64,000 bases of DNA, taken from contig QANZ01047738.1 in the NCBI GenBank assembly GCA_003254925.1, positions 143,650-207,649 on the forward strand, given 5' to 3'. Source of the DNA: Chamaecrista fasciculata (taxonomy: Eukaryota > Streptophyta > Magnoliopsida > Fabales > Fabaceae). Of this stretch, positions 47,557-63,078 are shown piece after piece. Position 1 is the first letter of the stretch; each line of letters starts with the position of its first letter. A program made the position numbers and the translations under genes. The notes beneath the pieces were generated by a model. That model had not been told where the DNA came from. It saw only the letters and a program-made list of their open reading frames with translations, and did not search any database.

Positions 47557-49128
47557 CATTCAGCCTTCTAATTATTTCATCATCATCATCATCTTCTTCT
47601 TATTCTCTTCCTTTGTTCCTTAGAATCTCTGTTTTCCCTCTTGGCTGCAAAGAACAAGATTGAAGGGAGCATTGCAGTGCAACCATCTCACCAACCTGAG
47701 GTAGGCATGAGCTTATTCTTATGACTTTTGTTGAGAATTTTGTAGCTTTTGGTTAGACTTTGAAGGTTATTCATAATTTCATCTATTTTGCCACAAAGGA
47801 TTTTGAAAGTGCTACATACTTGATATTGCAAAAGAAACAGACCTCTTCCTCTGAAAATTCCACAAAATATGATGAGACAAATGGACAAGAGAGGAAATAA
47901 GTATTGGCTCACTACAAATTTATGGATGGTTTTCACTTTTCACTTTCTAATTTGTCCTTGTAATCTGATGGTTTTTACTAATGCCACAAAAAAAAGGGAA
48001 CAAACATAAGTTGGTCCTTGAAAGATACACGAGTTGATAACTCAATCCCTATAAGTCTAGTTTATATTCTTCAATCTCTAAACGCTATGGAACCAATATA
48101 TCTTAGTAATGTCCTAACAAGCTAGTCCCTACAAAAATTGGCTTAAAAGCAACAAAATTGTATTGCCTCTATGATTTTTAAAGAATAAAGTGTGTAAATT
48201 AAACTTTCAAATATTAAGTTGTCACTTTTAGAGATCAATTTTCATATTCACTCAAAAAAAAAAGAACATTTTTTTCTTCAGTTTGGTTAGGTTCTGTTTC
48301 CACCGTCAGAGTTTGATGCCTTTGAAATGTGTTAAACTAATTCAATATACATTTCTTATTACTTTGAGCCGGAGCATGAATGAAAAAAGGTGTAGGTGTT
48401 AAGCTATATAACTTGCAAATTGAAATACCTAAAAAGTAACATTAAGGTTATGGAGGGGAAAAGAAATGCCAGACAAGTCCAACTCCCAAATCTCATGAGT
48501 CAAATAAAAACCGGTAAATCGGGTAACTACAAAATTAGGCATAAATTGTTTTGAACTGCGAAATCTCAGCCACATGCTATTAATAGATAAACATAATTCA
48601 CAAAGGCTTTTCACAGGTAGGGTCAACAAATACCTACCCTGGACCCTAGCCAGCACTATGCATGTTGGTTCAACACCCCATTCCTCAACAAATATAAATA
48701 TAACATTTTGAATAATTTAGTTTCACATACATACCTTGTGTCTATGAACACAATTTTTCTTCTTGAATCTCACTTGAGACTTGTTCATAATTCAAAGCAT
48801 AATTTACAAGGTATGGCATTCTTGAACATTATAGTAGGCAATCTACTTTCTCATTCCAAAGGATAGGTGGATCATGTGATTGTGAACTCTGAATAATTTA
48901 TTCAGCAGTTAGAACTCTCATCCACGGTCCACCATAAAAGTCTATCTTTGGATCACTAATCATAATATCTAGTTTCCTCTTTATCTTCTTTTGAAGCTTA
49001 ACTCCACTGGAGTCTTTATTTTTCCTGCTTAAGTCTGATTTGGTTTCCACCTTTCATGGATCACAGCTTAATCATGAAACTTTCAGGTGACACAACCATA
49101 GATCTGACTGCCAAATAAAATAGCTACC

Positions 49129-49686
49129 ATGGAGAAGCCGCCAAGCCACGGTGCAGCTGGTTGTAAGCCATTGACAACATTTGTCCAGACAAACACAAAT
49201 TCATTCAGGGAAGTCGTACAGCGTTTAACAGGTCCATCAGAAACCTGTTCAGCACAAGGAGAAGTAGCAAAAGGTGTCAGTGTGAAGAGAACATCCAAAC
49301 TCCATGAGAGAAGGCAATACACAAGGCCTAAACTTGAGATAGTTAAACCCACTTTTCATTATAAATCAGGTGCATCAAGTAACCACCATCATTGTTTCTC
49401 ACCCTCCAAGTCAAGAGAATCTTCAAGTTTTCCTCCAAGCCCTACATCAGGGAATTCAAATCAGTTGCCAAGCCCCAAAACGCCTTCAACAATTTTCTCT
49501 CGGTTGACTATTCTGGAAGAAGAAAAGAAAGAAGAGTCAGGAATGCCTGAACTAAACATAGAAGAAGAAGAGAAAGCTATCAAAGAGAGGCGGTTTTATT
49601 TGCATCCTTCACCACGGTCTAAACCAGGATTCACTGAACCAGAATTACTTACTTTGTTTCCACTGGCATCTCCTAATACAAGTTAG
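49129..49686 (+). CDS. VQ31: VQ-motif protein (VQ31/VQ11 group)
   Basis: VQ proteins are small nuclear partners of WRKY factors, and this group is phosphorylated by MPK3/MPK6. The coding exon is single, 185 residues. The VQ motif FREVVQRLTG lies at 26-35, a full FxxxVQxLTG match. The C-terminal half has six SP or TP sites (FSPSK, PPSPT, LPSPKTP, HPSPR, LASPN) and the conserved KERRFYLHPSPRSKPG..EPELLTLFPL end of the group. A leader intron at 47701-49086 is likely (donor GAG|GTAGGC, acceptor TTTCAG). The convergent SLG1 gene lies 340 bp downstream; the same VQ31/SLG1 pair is adjacent in Arabidopsis. Confidence 0.9.
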   Translation: MEKPPSHGAAGCKPLTTFVQTNTNSFREVVQRLTGPSETCSAQGEVAKGVSVKRTSKLHERRQYTRPKLEIVKPTFHYKSGASSNHHHCFSPSKSRESSSFPPSPTSGNSNQLPSPKTPSTIFSRLTILEEEKKEESGMPELNIEEEEKAIKERRFYLHPSPRSKPGFTEPELLTLFPLASPNTS

Positions 49687-50027
49687 AGTGTATACTTCTG
49701 ATAATCCCTAATTTGTATCTTTTCATCCTTTAGATTACAGATTCCATGTCAACATATGAGAAAAATTTCTCTGAATAAATGGATGAATTTTGTAATGTAT
49801 GTCTTTCTCGCCATGTACTAATCTCATCCCCAAGTATTTAAATAAATATTTTACTAGTTCAGGGAAAAAAAAACCAGACGGATAATTGTGGCTAAACTTA
49901 AAAATCCAATCAAGCTCTGTATTGTAACACTTTTAATGTCACAAAGAAAAAGATGGCCTACAAATTACCTCTCCATGATTTATCCTACAATAACTACCAG
50001 AAATGACATTGTATATCGCAAATTAGG
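49687..50027. other. Convergent spacer between VQ and SLG1 genes
   Basis: Shared 3' region of two genes that face each other. AT-rich, with no other feature seen. Confidence 0.6.
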
Positions 50028-52649
50028 CTAAAACTCTATTGGTTCTTTAATTTGCTCATCTAATATGTGCAGTGTGCTATAAATAATGCTTCTTTGGGGG
50101 TGGGACCAATCCCCAGCAACAAAAATGTTATTTGTTCTATCAACTTCAATCCAGCTGCATCCTGCTGGCTTTTTCATATCTTTGTTTCTCATCATCCTTC
50201 TGATCTCCATGACACCATCCCATCTAGCATCTGCTGCGTACAAATTTGACATCACAACATAGTTTCCAATATCGTTAGAATCAATTTTTAGGAGTTGGTC
50301 AGCCACAATACGACCCAACTCCACCTCGTGATGGATTTTACAGGCACCAAGCAATGTCCCCCAAATATTTGCATTAGCTTTGATCGGCATCCTGGCCACA
50401 AGAGAATATGCCTCACTGATGCGGCCAGCACGAGCCAGTAGGTCCACCACACAAGCATACTGCTCCATAGTTGGTTTGATTCCATGGATTTTCTCTATTG
50501 AATAAAATATCTTCAATCCTTCATCTACACGGCCAGCATGACTACAAGCGGATAATACAGAAGTGAATATAACATGATCTGGCCTGATTCCCAGTTCGAG
50601 CATATGAGAAAAAATCCTAAGTGCTTCTTCACTCATACTGTGCATAGCATACCCACCAATCATAGCGGTGAACATAACCAGATCTTTATCAGTACTTGAT
50701 TGAAATAGCTTATTTGCACAGCCTATGATGCCACATTTGGCATATGCATCTAAGAGGGCACCTTTCAAGCGAACATCATCAAAACAAGACCTGATGATAT
50801 ACCCATGACACTGGCTTAGCAGGTGGACTGATGAAATTTGCGTGCAAACAGGAAGGATGCTCATAATAGTGACCGCATCAGGCTTCATCCCTTGAGCTTG
50901 TAACTTGGAGAACAAATCGAAAGCTTGCTCAGGACAATCATTCTCAGCATATACTCGAACCATAAGATTCCAGGTGGTAAGGTCTGTCTCAGACATTCCT
51001 TTAAATATTGCATTGGCATCATGATGTGATCCTAAATCCACATAACCTGAAATAAGTGAATTACATGTCACCAAATTTCTTCTTTCTGATAGATGCAGAA
51101 ACATTTTGTTAGCATACTCCATGTTACCACATTTAGAATATGCATCAAGTATAGCATTCCCAACTGCGGGTGTAGTACCACATGCCAAAAAGCCAGTCTT
51201 AACTGAATAGCTATGTATTTCTTTAACCTTTTCTACTCTCAATAAAGAAGCACAAAACCTGATTATAGTCAATTTCGTAACAGAATCAGGCATAATTTCT
51301 TCTTCTAGCATCCGATGTAGCAAGCTTAGAAATTTAGGAGCATGCTTCCTCTCTCCAAAGGCATCAAGAACAGAATTCCATGAAATCAAATCTTTCCTGT
51401 ACATCATAAGAAATGCATGAAATGCTGCTTCTGTGTCGCCACATTTTGCATAGAAATTTACCAACGCATTTCCAACTGCTGTGTCCTCAAAAAGGAATCT
51501 GTTTCTGAAAATATATGCATGGATCTGTTTTCCTACCTCCAAGTTTCTTAATTGTGCACAAACCGGAAGGATGCTAACAATACTTACAGAATCTGGAAGT
51601 AACATATCTAGAGAAGATAAATTACTGAATATATGTAAAGCTTCTAACCATTCACCATTAGATGCATATCCTGCAATAATAGCATTCCAAGAGACCAAAT
51701 CCCTTGCCTCCATTTTCCAGAAAAAGCACTCAGCTGCTTCCATTTGTCCAACTTTTAAGTAGAAGCTAATCAAAGCATTAGAGACAGAAATATCGCCTGA
51801 CAATTCAGTCCGTTGCAGCACATAAGAGTGGATTTGTCTTCCACAACGATAAGCAACATTTCTATCAAACGATGCACAAACAGGTAGAATACTTGCAATG
51901 GTTGCATAATTCGGTTGTGTGGGTCCTTTCACCATTGAACTGAACAATGTGAATGCATCTTCCAAGAACTCATTCTCGGAAAGACCAGCAATCATTGCAT
52001 TCCAAGACACAACATCTTTGTGGAGAATGTTACTAAAGACAGCATATGCATCACTAGACACCAGTCCACACTTTGCATAAAATGATACTAGAGCATTTCC
52101 AGCAAGTGTGTTTGTTTCATATCCAGATTTGATGACATAAGCATGTGTACTCTTCCCAGCTTCCAGATCCCTCAAACGAGCACAAACAGGAAGAACGGTA
52201 GCAATAGTAACATCATTGGGCTTAGCATCCCCGCTACCATGCATCCTTCGAATTGTTCTCATCACTTCAGCATCATGTTTCTTGGACACAGAAAACCCTG
52301 ATAAAACAATATTCCAAACAACAGGATCGTGAGAACTGAGCTGAACAAACAGCTTCTGGCAGTCATCAAATGCACCCCATTTGGTGTACATGTTAAGTAG
52401 TGCTTTAGAAGTGACATGGCAAGAAACATGACCCTGTTTCACAATAAGACTATGTAGAGTCTTGCCCAACTTAGCAGCCAAAAGAGCCGTGCAAGACTTG
52501 AGAATGGCACAAAATACTTGGTGATCTGGTTTAAAACCTATGGAACCCTGTAAGCACCGATGGAAAAGCGACAAGGCTTCATTATGCCTCGCATCAATAC
52601 ATAAGCTCTTGATTGTGGAATTCCATGTCTTAAAATCCTCTTGCAGCAT
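50028..52649 (-). CDS. SLG1: E-class PPR protein, SLG1-like
   Basis: An intronless gene of 873 residues. About twenty PPR motifs run from near the N-terminus (TWNSTIKSLCIDARHNEALS) to about residue 800, in the P-L-S pattern with typical phrases such as DVVSWNAMIAGLSENE and GKQIHAYIF. It then has an E domain (GCSWIEVD, NIFVAGDWSHP) and stops after it, with no DYW deaminase. Such proteins recruit a separate deaminase to edit organelle RNA. Arabidopsis SLG1 (At5g08490) is needed for mitochondrial nad3 editing and complex I. The identification rests on similarity as I remember it and on the VQ31 neighbour. Confidence 0.88.
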   Translation of the reverse strand: MLQEDFKTWNSTIKSLCIDARHNEALSLFHRCLQGSIGFKPDHQVFCAILKSCTALLAAKLGKTLHSLIVKQGHVSCHVTSKALLNMYTKWGAFDDCQKLFVQLSSHDPVVWNIVLSGFSVSKKHDAEVMRTIRRMHGSGDAKPNDVTIATVLPVCARLRDLEAGKSTHAYVIKSGYETNTLAGNALVSFYAKCGLVSSDAYAVFSNILHKDVVSWNAMIAGLSENEFLEDAFTLFSSMVKGPTQPNYATIASILPVCASFDRNVAYRCGRQIHSYVLQRTELSGDISVSNALISFYLKVGQMEAAECFFWKMEARDLVSWNAIIAGYASNGEWLEALHIFSNLSSLDMLLPDSVSIVSILPVCAQLRNLEVGKQIHAYIFRNRFLFEDTAVGNALVNFYAKCGDTEAAFHAFLMMYRKDLISWNSVLDAFGERKHAPKFLSLLHRMLEEEIMPDSVTKLTIIRFCASLLRVEKVKEIHSYSVKTGFLACGTTPAVGNAILDAYSKCGNMEYANKMFLHLSERRNLVTCNSLISGYVDLGSHHDANAIFKGMSETDLTTWNLMVRVYAENDCPEQAFDLFSKLQAQGMKPDAVTIMSILPVCTQISSVHLLSQCHGYIIRSCFDDVRLKGALLDAYAKCGIIGCANKLFQSSTDKDLVMFTAMIGGYAMHSMSEEALRIFSHMLELGIRPDHVIFTSVLSACSHAGRVDEGLKIFYSIEKIHGIKPTMEQYACVVDLLARAGRISEAYSLVARMPIKANANIWGTLLGACKIHHEVELGRIVADQLLKIDSNDIGNYVVMSNLYAADARWDGVMEIRRMMRNKDMKKPAGCSWIEVDRTNNIFVAGDWSHPQRSIIYSTLHILDEQIKEPIEF

Positions 52650-53986
52650 GACCAGATAGTTGGTCTAATAGTTGGGGCTAGTCTCCTACTGCATCGTGTG
52701 AACTGTGTTTGAATTCCCACTAAAAGAGATGTCTACATTTAGTGTTGAAAGTGGCTCAAAGAGAGTTACATTCAATGGAGTATACCTGTGACAAAAAAAA
52801 CGCGACTTTAGATAACGATTGACGTAAGACTAGCAGATGTTGTCAACAATGCAACAAAAACTACGACCTTATGCATATCGGAAGAACTTAGATTCAACCA
52901 TTCCTCATTCCTCGTTGGAACTAGCGAGAAGCAATAACAAACACCAAGAGAAGAAGAGTCCTCTTTCTTGGCATTTTTACAAACAGCTGGCCTTCAATAT
53001 GACAGAAACCACTTACTAAACTTAAATCCTCCGCTTCAGGTTGATTCAAGTAAAAATATAAAGAAGAAAGTAGAATTTAGTTCTCTGAAAACATAAGCCT
53101 TTGTAGCAATGGTAAGCATCTTTAACCGCACCTTTTATAACACTCGCTGTAATAAGAGACTGAGATCTTTCGTGAAACGTCGCTCACTGTTGTTCTTTGG
53201 AAAAGTCGACTTCCGTCTTTCCACCATTAACGAACGTCTCAGAAGGGAGATGAAGACGATGGGTATTGGAAATTTGGAAATTTTATTCAAGTTTTTCCCT
53301 TGAACGTTGAAGAGACCGGAGAGTTCACAATGTTAACTAATTCTTTTTGTTCACAATGTGACTAATTTCAAAAATTATGAACATATGTAGGGATAATCTA
53401 AAACAAATGAAACATAAGGGATAAGTTTGAGATTTTAGCCTTATATTTTCATAGTTCTTTTTTTTTTTGGCCGAACTTTCATGGTTCTCTTTATTCATCT
53501 ACTCCCTTCCTTACGTTTTTCTCTTTCAATATTTCCCTAACTTCACCAACCAACTAACTATTCATTCTCAAGATTTTTTTCTCACATTCTTCTAACTATT
53601 AAGACACTACTTAAAATAACATCATTAGTCTTACAGGCAAAAACACTCATTTTGTCTTCAAATTTTATATTGGATAAAATTGACAAACCAAACCGACCTA
53701 ATTAGTTCTCTAGAGAAATCATCCAAACAATTCAATCATTTGATCATTTTAATCGGTTTGGATTAGATCGATATGGTTGGCTTTGTGGTTTGGATTTGAA
53801 CATCCCTAGAGGTAATGATAAAAATTATACATAATCATCTTTTGGACTAATTATGAAACCCATGAGAATATTTGATGGCCAAAATAAAACTGAAGATTAA
53901 AACAAAATTAATCAAGGACCCAAATGAGATTTTGACCTCATAAATATTTAAAAAGATAATTCGTACAAAAGGCGTTCTTTACTTTA
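52650..53986. other. Spacer upstream of SLG1
   Basis: It should hold the SLG1 promoter on the minus strand. The ORFs at 52837 and 53109 have no domain and atypical composition. An hAT-like end, TGAACATCCCTA, occurs at 53797-53808 after AACC/GGTT-rich sequence, with no partner end found. Confidence 0.5.
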
Positions 53987-53995
53987 TTTTCTTAT

Positions 53996-54633
53996 GGCTT
54001 AAGTGCAATTTTGGTCCCCTAATTTTTGCAAAGGTCTCAATTTGGTCCCTTAACTTTTTTTGTTTCAATTTTGGTCCCTTAACTTTCGCAAAGGTCTCAA
54101 TTTGGTCCCCTAAATTTTTTTGTTGCAATTTTGGTCCCTTAACTTTCGTAAAGGTCTCAATTTGGTCCCCTAACTTTTGCAAAGGTCTCAATTTGGTCCC
54201 ATAACTTTTTTTGTTACAATTTTGGTCCCCTAACTCTTGAAAACGTCTCACTATTAGTCCAAAGTGCACTTCCAAGTCATGAAAACGTCTCCGCAAAATG
54301 GTTTTTTTTAATCCACTTCACTCATATTTATTACGTCGTCAACCAACTCAGCCTTTAGATCGGCACTAATGACAGATAATGAATGGAAAAAGTGCACTTG
54401 GGACCAACAGTGAGACGTTTTCAAAAGTTAGGGGACCAAAATTGCAACAAAAAAAGTTAGGGGACCAAATTGAGACCTTTATGAAAGTTAGGGGACCAAA
54501 ATTGCAACAAAAAAAGTTAGGGGACCGAATTGAGACATTTGCGAAAGTTAGGGGACCAAAATTGCAACAAAAAAGTTAGGGGACCAAATTGAGACCTTTG
54601 CGAAAGTTAGGGGACCAAAATTGCACTTAAGCC
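53996..54633. mobile_element. MULE-like MITE next to the thioesterase start
   Basis: The inverted ends are GGCTTAAGTGCAATTTTGG at both sides. The flanks are a perfect 9-bp duplication, TTTTCTTAT, at 53987-53995 and 54634-54642. Both arms are tandem arrays of TTTTGGTCCC/CTAACTTTTGC phrases of unequal copy number. The right end is only 66 bp from the ATG of the next gene. Confidence 0.9.
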
Positions 54634-54699
54634 TTTTCTTATATATTTCCATTGATATTACTCGCAGTGGAAGATGAATAAGCCAAGCTCGAAGGGATT

Positions 54700-56082
54700 A
54701 TGGACGTTGAATCTGTGAAGAGGTACCTTCAGTTCGAGGAACGAAGAGAAATCGCACCATTGCTCGATGGCTTGCCTCCGAAATTCTTGGAACCATTGGT
54801 CTTGAATGGCCTCCATGTCGATCTAATCGAGCGAGGCCGTGTTGTCTGTTCCATGAAGATTCCCCGTCGTTTACTGGTACCAATTTCTAATCCTTTTATT
54901 TTTCTCACTTTCCCAACTTCCACTGACTAGTTAATAATCTTCGTGTATGAATTCTTCTGCGATCGAGGTTTTATGAATCTGATAGCTGTTCTTTCAAACT
55001 TTCTTGATTGATTCTCCCTTGTCTAATGGGTTTTCGGTAATTCCTAAGAATACGAACAATTCCTTGCACGGCGGGGCAACGGCGACTCTGGTGGATTTGG
55101 TGGGTTCGGCTGCAATTCACACCATGGGAGCTCCGCAGGTAGGAGTTTCCGTGGAGATCAATGTGTCGTATTTGGATGCTGCGTATCTCGATGTGAGTAT
55201 GTTTTCTACTCTGTTTTCTTGTTCGATTGGTGATGGTTGCTTTGTTGATCATATGAATTATATTTGAAATTATTGCTGCTCTGACGACTTTCAACTTTCA
55301 AGTACTAAAATGTGTAATTTAGACTTTTAGGGATTGAGTAACTTGTGCATATTTTAGGGACCAAATTGTATCTTTACATGTTTAAATATTTTATTTGGTA
55401 GTACGAGCCTAATATTATTAGGGTTCAATGATTATTGCAAACTAGTTTTGTTGAACAGCTCTAGTGAATGATTCCTTGGTTTCAGTACAAGTTTCACGAA
55501 TTGAACAGCTCTTGAAATGGTTCCCTTGCTTTACAAATCATCATTTTTGGGTCTGGATATTTAGTTTCCTCCCTTTAGTTTCTCTTATTACTCATTGATT
55601 ACCAAAGTTTCCATCCTCTTTAACCTGTCTAACATATAATTGAAAAAGAACAAAAAGAGGTTATATTAACTTGTTACCAAGGGTCTTCTTGTACTGCTTT
55701 AATTTTATCGTTTGCTTTACACTGTAAGTTCCTTATAAATCCATTGGATTCTTCTCACATGGTTATTATCCCTTTTGTCTATCTGTCCCATGGCCTTACT
55801 AAATTCCCTAGTGTTTGTTGGACAATTTTATTCCTTGATTTGGTCTGTAAACCATTGGACAATTTTCTGGTTGCTCTAGATGGATTTTGTTTGGAACGCA
55901 AGATAGTGTAAGAGTATTTTCTCCCAATTTTATTGCAGGAGGATATTGAGATTGAGGCCAGGACTTTACGTGTTGGAAAGGCGCTTGCTGTTATCAGCGT
56001 AGAGTTCAAGAAGAAGAAGACAGGCAAAGTTTTTGCCCTGGGCCGCCATACCAAATATCTCGCAATTGGTAGTAAACTTTGA
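54700..56082 (+). CDS. Hotdog-fold acyl-CoA thioesterase (ACOT13/PaaI type)
   Basis: Small hotdog thioesterases hydrolyse acyl-CoA thioesters. Three exons: 54700-54876, 55049-55192, 55939-56082, giving 154 residues. The active-site helix is visible as NSLHGGATATLVDLVGSAA, with HGG at 66-68 and Asp75, as in the human ACOT13 family. The fold continues through GVSVEINVSYLDAA and ALGRHTKY. There is no peroxisomal SKL; it ends IGSKL, which differs from the usual SKL tripeptide only by its context, so a C-terminal SKL is in fact present as the last three residues and peroxisomal import is possible. An out-of-frame ATG at 54674 precedes the start. A 3' UTR intron (about 56109-56316) is possible. Confidence 0.88.
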
Positions 56083-57245
56083 GAGGCAGCAAATATAAAC
56101 CCCCTAAGTAAGTTTTGCAACCTTGCCTCACCAGAACTGACCAATATAAATAAAAATAAACAGACGGCCATTTGATTAAGTTGTTTACATATAGAATGTT
56201 GGTTTTGTTGTTAAAACTCATAGTAATATTATCTGTTTAGTGAATTATTCTTTAAGCATGTCTCACAATACGTGTATAATGTGTTTGTTATTTATTGAAA
56301 ATTGTTTGCAATGCAGAAGCAACTCCTGCCGGATGTATTACTCTGTTGAGAAACACAAGAAACGTTGGTGATTATTTGTTTGTGAAGGAAATTCTTGAAC
56401 ATCATATATATAATAAAAGATATATGAATAGTTTTAAGCATTCGAGAGCAATTAGGATATTCTTGTATGTGTAGTTGTGTACTAATGAATGGTGATATAA
56501 TAGTATTATATGTAATTGCATCAGACTACTTATAATAAGCCTTTTCCCATGATAATGATTTATTTCTTGAGAGATGGTTGAACATTCTAAGATACTTCAG
56601 CAATAGATGTATAAGAAGTTTAAGTTTTTCCCTTGGTATAAACCATAGTATTTCCTGCATATCTATATCTATTTTAACAATGTAGATAATAATTAATCTC
56701 ATTCGAGTTGAGTAGTATCACAAAAACAACGAACTTCTCTCACTAAAATATTTAACGCAATTATATTTCAAAACTCAAAAGTATTTGAAAATTCTGTATT
56801 ATGCTTTTATCAAACACCACCCAGAAGAGCCATGTTCTTCCGCATGATAGTATGCTATGATAGTACCATTCATCATTGCATATCTGCCTTCTCATTAGAT
56901 TATGAATGTAGAGCCTTCTTGATATAGCGAGAGTTGAGAATGAAAGCACAATTTCAAATCTTTTAACAACTTCAAGCCTTCTTGATATAGCGAGAGTTGA
57001 GAATGAAAGCACAATTTCAAATCTTTTAACAACTTCAAGCTTTTGTAGGACCAGTAAACTTTGATTTCGTCCCTTTGTTTTTTTCTTAGGTACACGACAA
57101 AATAGAGATTGCAAAACACGACGGGCTCAATAAGGACAAAATCTTTAAAATGATGAGTCTATTCATTCATGCAAAGTTCTACAGCCAACTGTTCTTAATT
57201 TGAAAACAAATTACCAAATAATTACTTAAGGTAACCATCAATAAC
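56083..57245. other. Convergent spacer between thioesterase and CPK12
   Basis: It holds the 3' regions of two genes facing each other. The only notable structure is the perfect 63-bp tandem duplication. No gene is supported. Confidence 0.55.
56913..57038. repeat. Perfect tandem duplication of a 63-bp unit
   Basis: Two identical 63-bp copies start at 56913 and 56976, each beginning GCCTTCTTGATATAGCGAGA. No difference is seen, so the duplication is recent or is an assembly error. The unit is a multiple of three and keeps a minus-strand ORF open, but that ORF has no recognisable domain. Confidence 0.95.
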
Positions 57246-61315
<4,070 letters not shown>

Positions 61316-61396
61316 ACTGCGACTCTCAATACAGAAACAGAGAAAGTGATGGAGGAAAAAGAAGAAGAGGATCACAAATAATAAATACCTAATTCG

Positions 61397-61412
61397 CTAT
61401 ATATATATATAT
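61397..61412 (-). promoter_or_regulatory. TATA box of CPK12
   Basis: A (TA)n run about 85-95 bp upstream of the CPK12 ATG on the minus strand, in the right place for a TATA box with a short leader. Length variation here could alter promoter strength. Confidence 0.6.
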
Positions 61413-61604
61413 ACCTGAACCTGAATCTCCGAATCCTACTTCATACAGAAGAAACCATCTTTTTCATACTACTCTGCTCTTCACTTTCTATGCTTTTCCT
61501 ACTTCCTTTCTTTCCTTACCGCTTTTTCTGTGGGCACTGTCTGAGGTATTTTTGGAGGCTGCCTTTTTCACCTAAATAATTTACACTTCTCTTCTTTTTT
61601 ATGA

Positions 61605-62043
61605 GGTCAAAGTGTATTTTTGGTCTCATAACTTTTACTAAAGTCTCAATTTAGTCCCATAACTTTTTTTTCCACTTTTGATCCCATATCTTTGTAAAGA
61701 GTTGCAGATTTGGTCCTGTATCACTTTTGGTCTCATATCTTTTGGTCAGGTTGCAGAATTAGTCACATATTTTTGCAAACAGATTCACTGTCAGTCTCAC
61801 TTGATCCAAATATATGAGACCGTTTCTGCATCTAACCCAAAGATATGAGACCGATTCTGCAACTTGACTAAAAATATAAGACCAATTCTGTAATATGAAC
61901 CAAAGATATGGGACCAAAAGTGTAATACAAGACCAAATCTGCAACTTGAGCAAAAGATATGGGACCAAAAGTGTAACAAAAAAAATTATAAGACCAAATT
62001 AAGACCTTAATAAAAGTTATAGGACCAAAATTACATTTTGACC
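61605..62043. mobile_element. MULE-like MITE in the CPK12 promoter
   Basis: The inverted ends are GGTCAAAGTGTATTTTTGG (left) and GGTCAAAATGTAATTTTGG (right, read inward). The flanks TTTTTATGA at 61596-61604 and TTTTTCTGA at 62044-62052 form a 9-bp duplication with one mismatch. It starts 290 bp upstream of the CPK12 ATG. The interior repeats GATATGRGACC phrases in both orientations. Confidence 0.78.
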
Positions 62044-62052
62044 TTTTTCTGA

Positions 62053-63071
62053 TAGATAATATTCTAAACTCTAAATTTTCTTTTTGTGATTTAAAAAAAT
62101 ATATACAAATTCATGTATTAAACTATTATTATATATATTTTTTTATAAATTTTCAAAAAAGTAAAATATTTAATTACTTCTTTTATGGATATCAATTTTT
62201 TTAAGATAAAAGAAATAAATGGAGCGGATTTGTCTAACATATATGAATTTCAAGATATAACTTTTTATTTGTTTATTATTTTCCTTTGAAGATATTTAAT
62301 ATGGATCTTTTAAGAAAGGAAGATGATTGATTCATTTTCCAACAGGACGGAGTGATTGTCAGACTTTTCAGCCAATCCCTGACACCGTCACTCTCACTCA
62401 TCGTCATAAATATATTCTTTTCTTAACTTTAAAATATGAAAATGGAATCAGTGTAGATTTATGAGAGATAATTGTCTTCTAAAAAATGTAAAACTGTTTT
62501 TTTGTCCTCAAACTTGTTTTAACTTTTCAATTTCATCCTTAAAATTTATTTACAATCAAATAAATTATTGAAGTTTGAAGTTTTAATTAATTTTATTCTA
62601 ATTTATCTAATGATTAATAGTAATTTAACCAATATTCAATCTAACTTAGACTTTAATTTTTTTAATAAATTTTTATTATATATCATATAGTATGTAAATT
62701 ATATTATTAATTAATAATTTAATAAGATAGAATTGATCAAATAGTGATCCAATTCTACTCACCTAAAATTTTCTATTAAAAAAAAANCAATTAAAATGTA
62801 AATTAAAAAAAAAAAACAAGTTAGACCGACAATTGAACTACTAATTTAATAGCTTTGGATAGTTGGTTAAATTCGATGAAAATGCAAACTTGATTTTTGG
62901 GATCAAACCCACTAGTTCTCATGGTTGGGCCGGTCAAACCATCGATCCGATCCAATGCAAACAATGTTGGTTTAAAGGAATAGGTTTATTAGTGTCTCTA
63001 ATGTTTGGGCTCAATTTCAGTTATGCCCTCAACGTTTATTTTGTGTCAGTTATGCTCCCAATGTTTTACAT
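62053..63071. other. AT-rich spacer
   Basis: No gene is seen. An N lies at 62787 in an A-run. At about 62995-63070 there are phrases (CAGTTATGC, CAACGTTTATTTTGTGTCAG) related to the arms of the element at 36258-36806, probably a truncated relative. Confidence 0.5.
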
Positions 63072-63078
63072 TGTCAAT

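Noticed and set aside
53109-53303. 64-residue basic ORF upstream of SLG1
   Set aside because: No recognised motif and no sign of exons around it.
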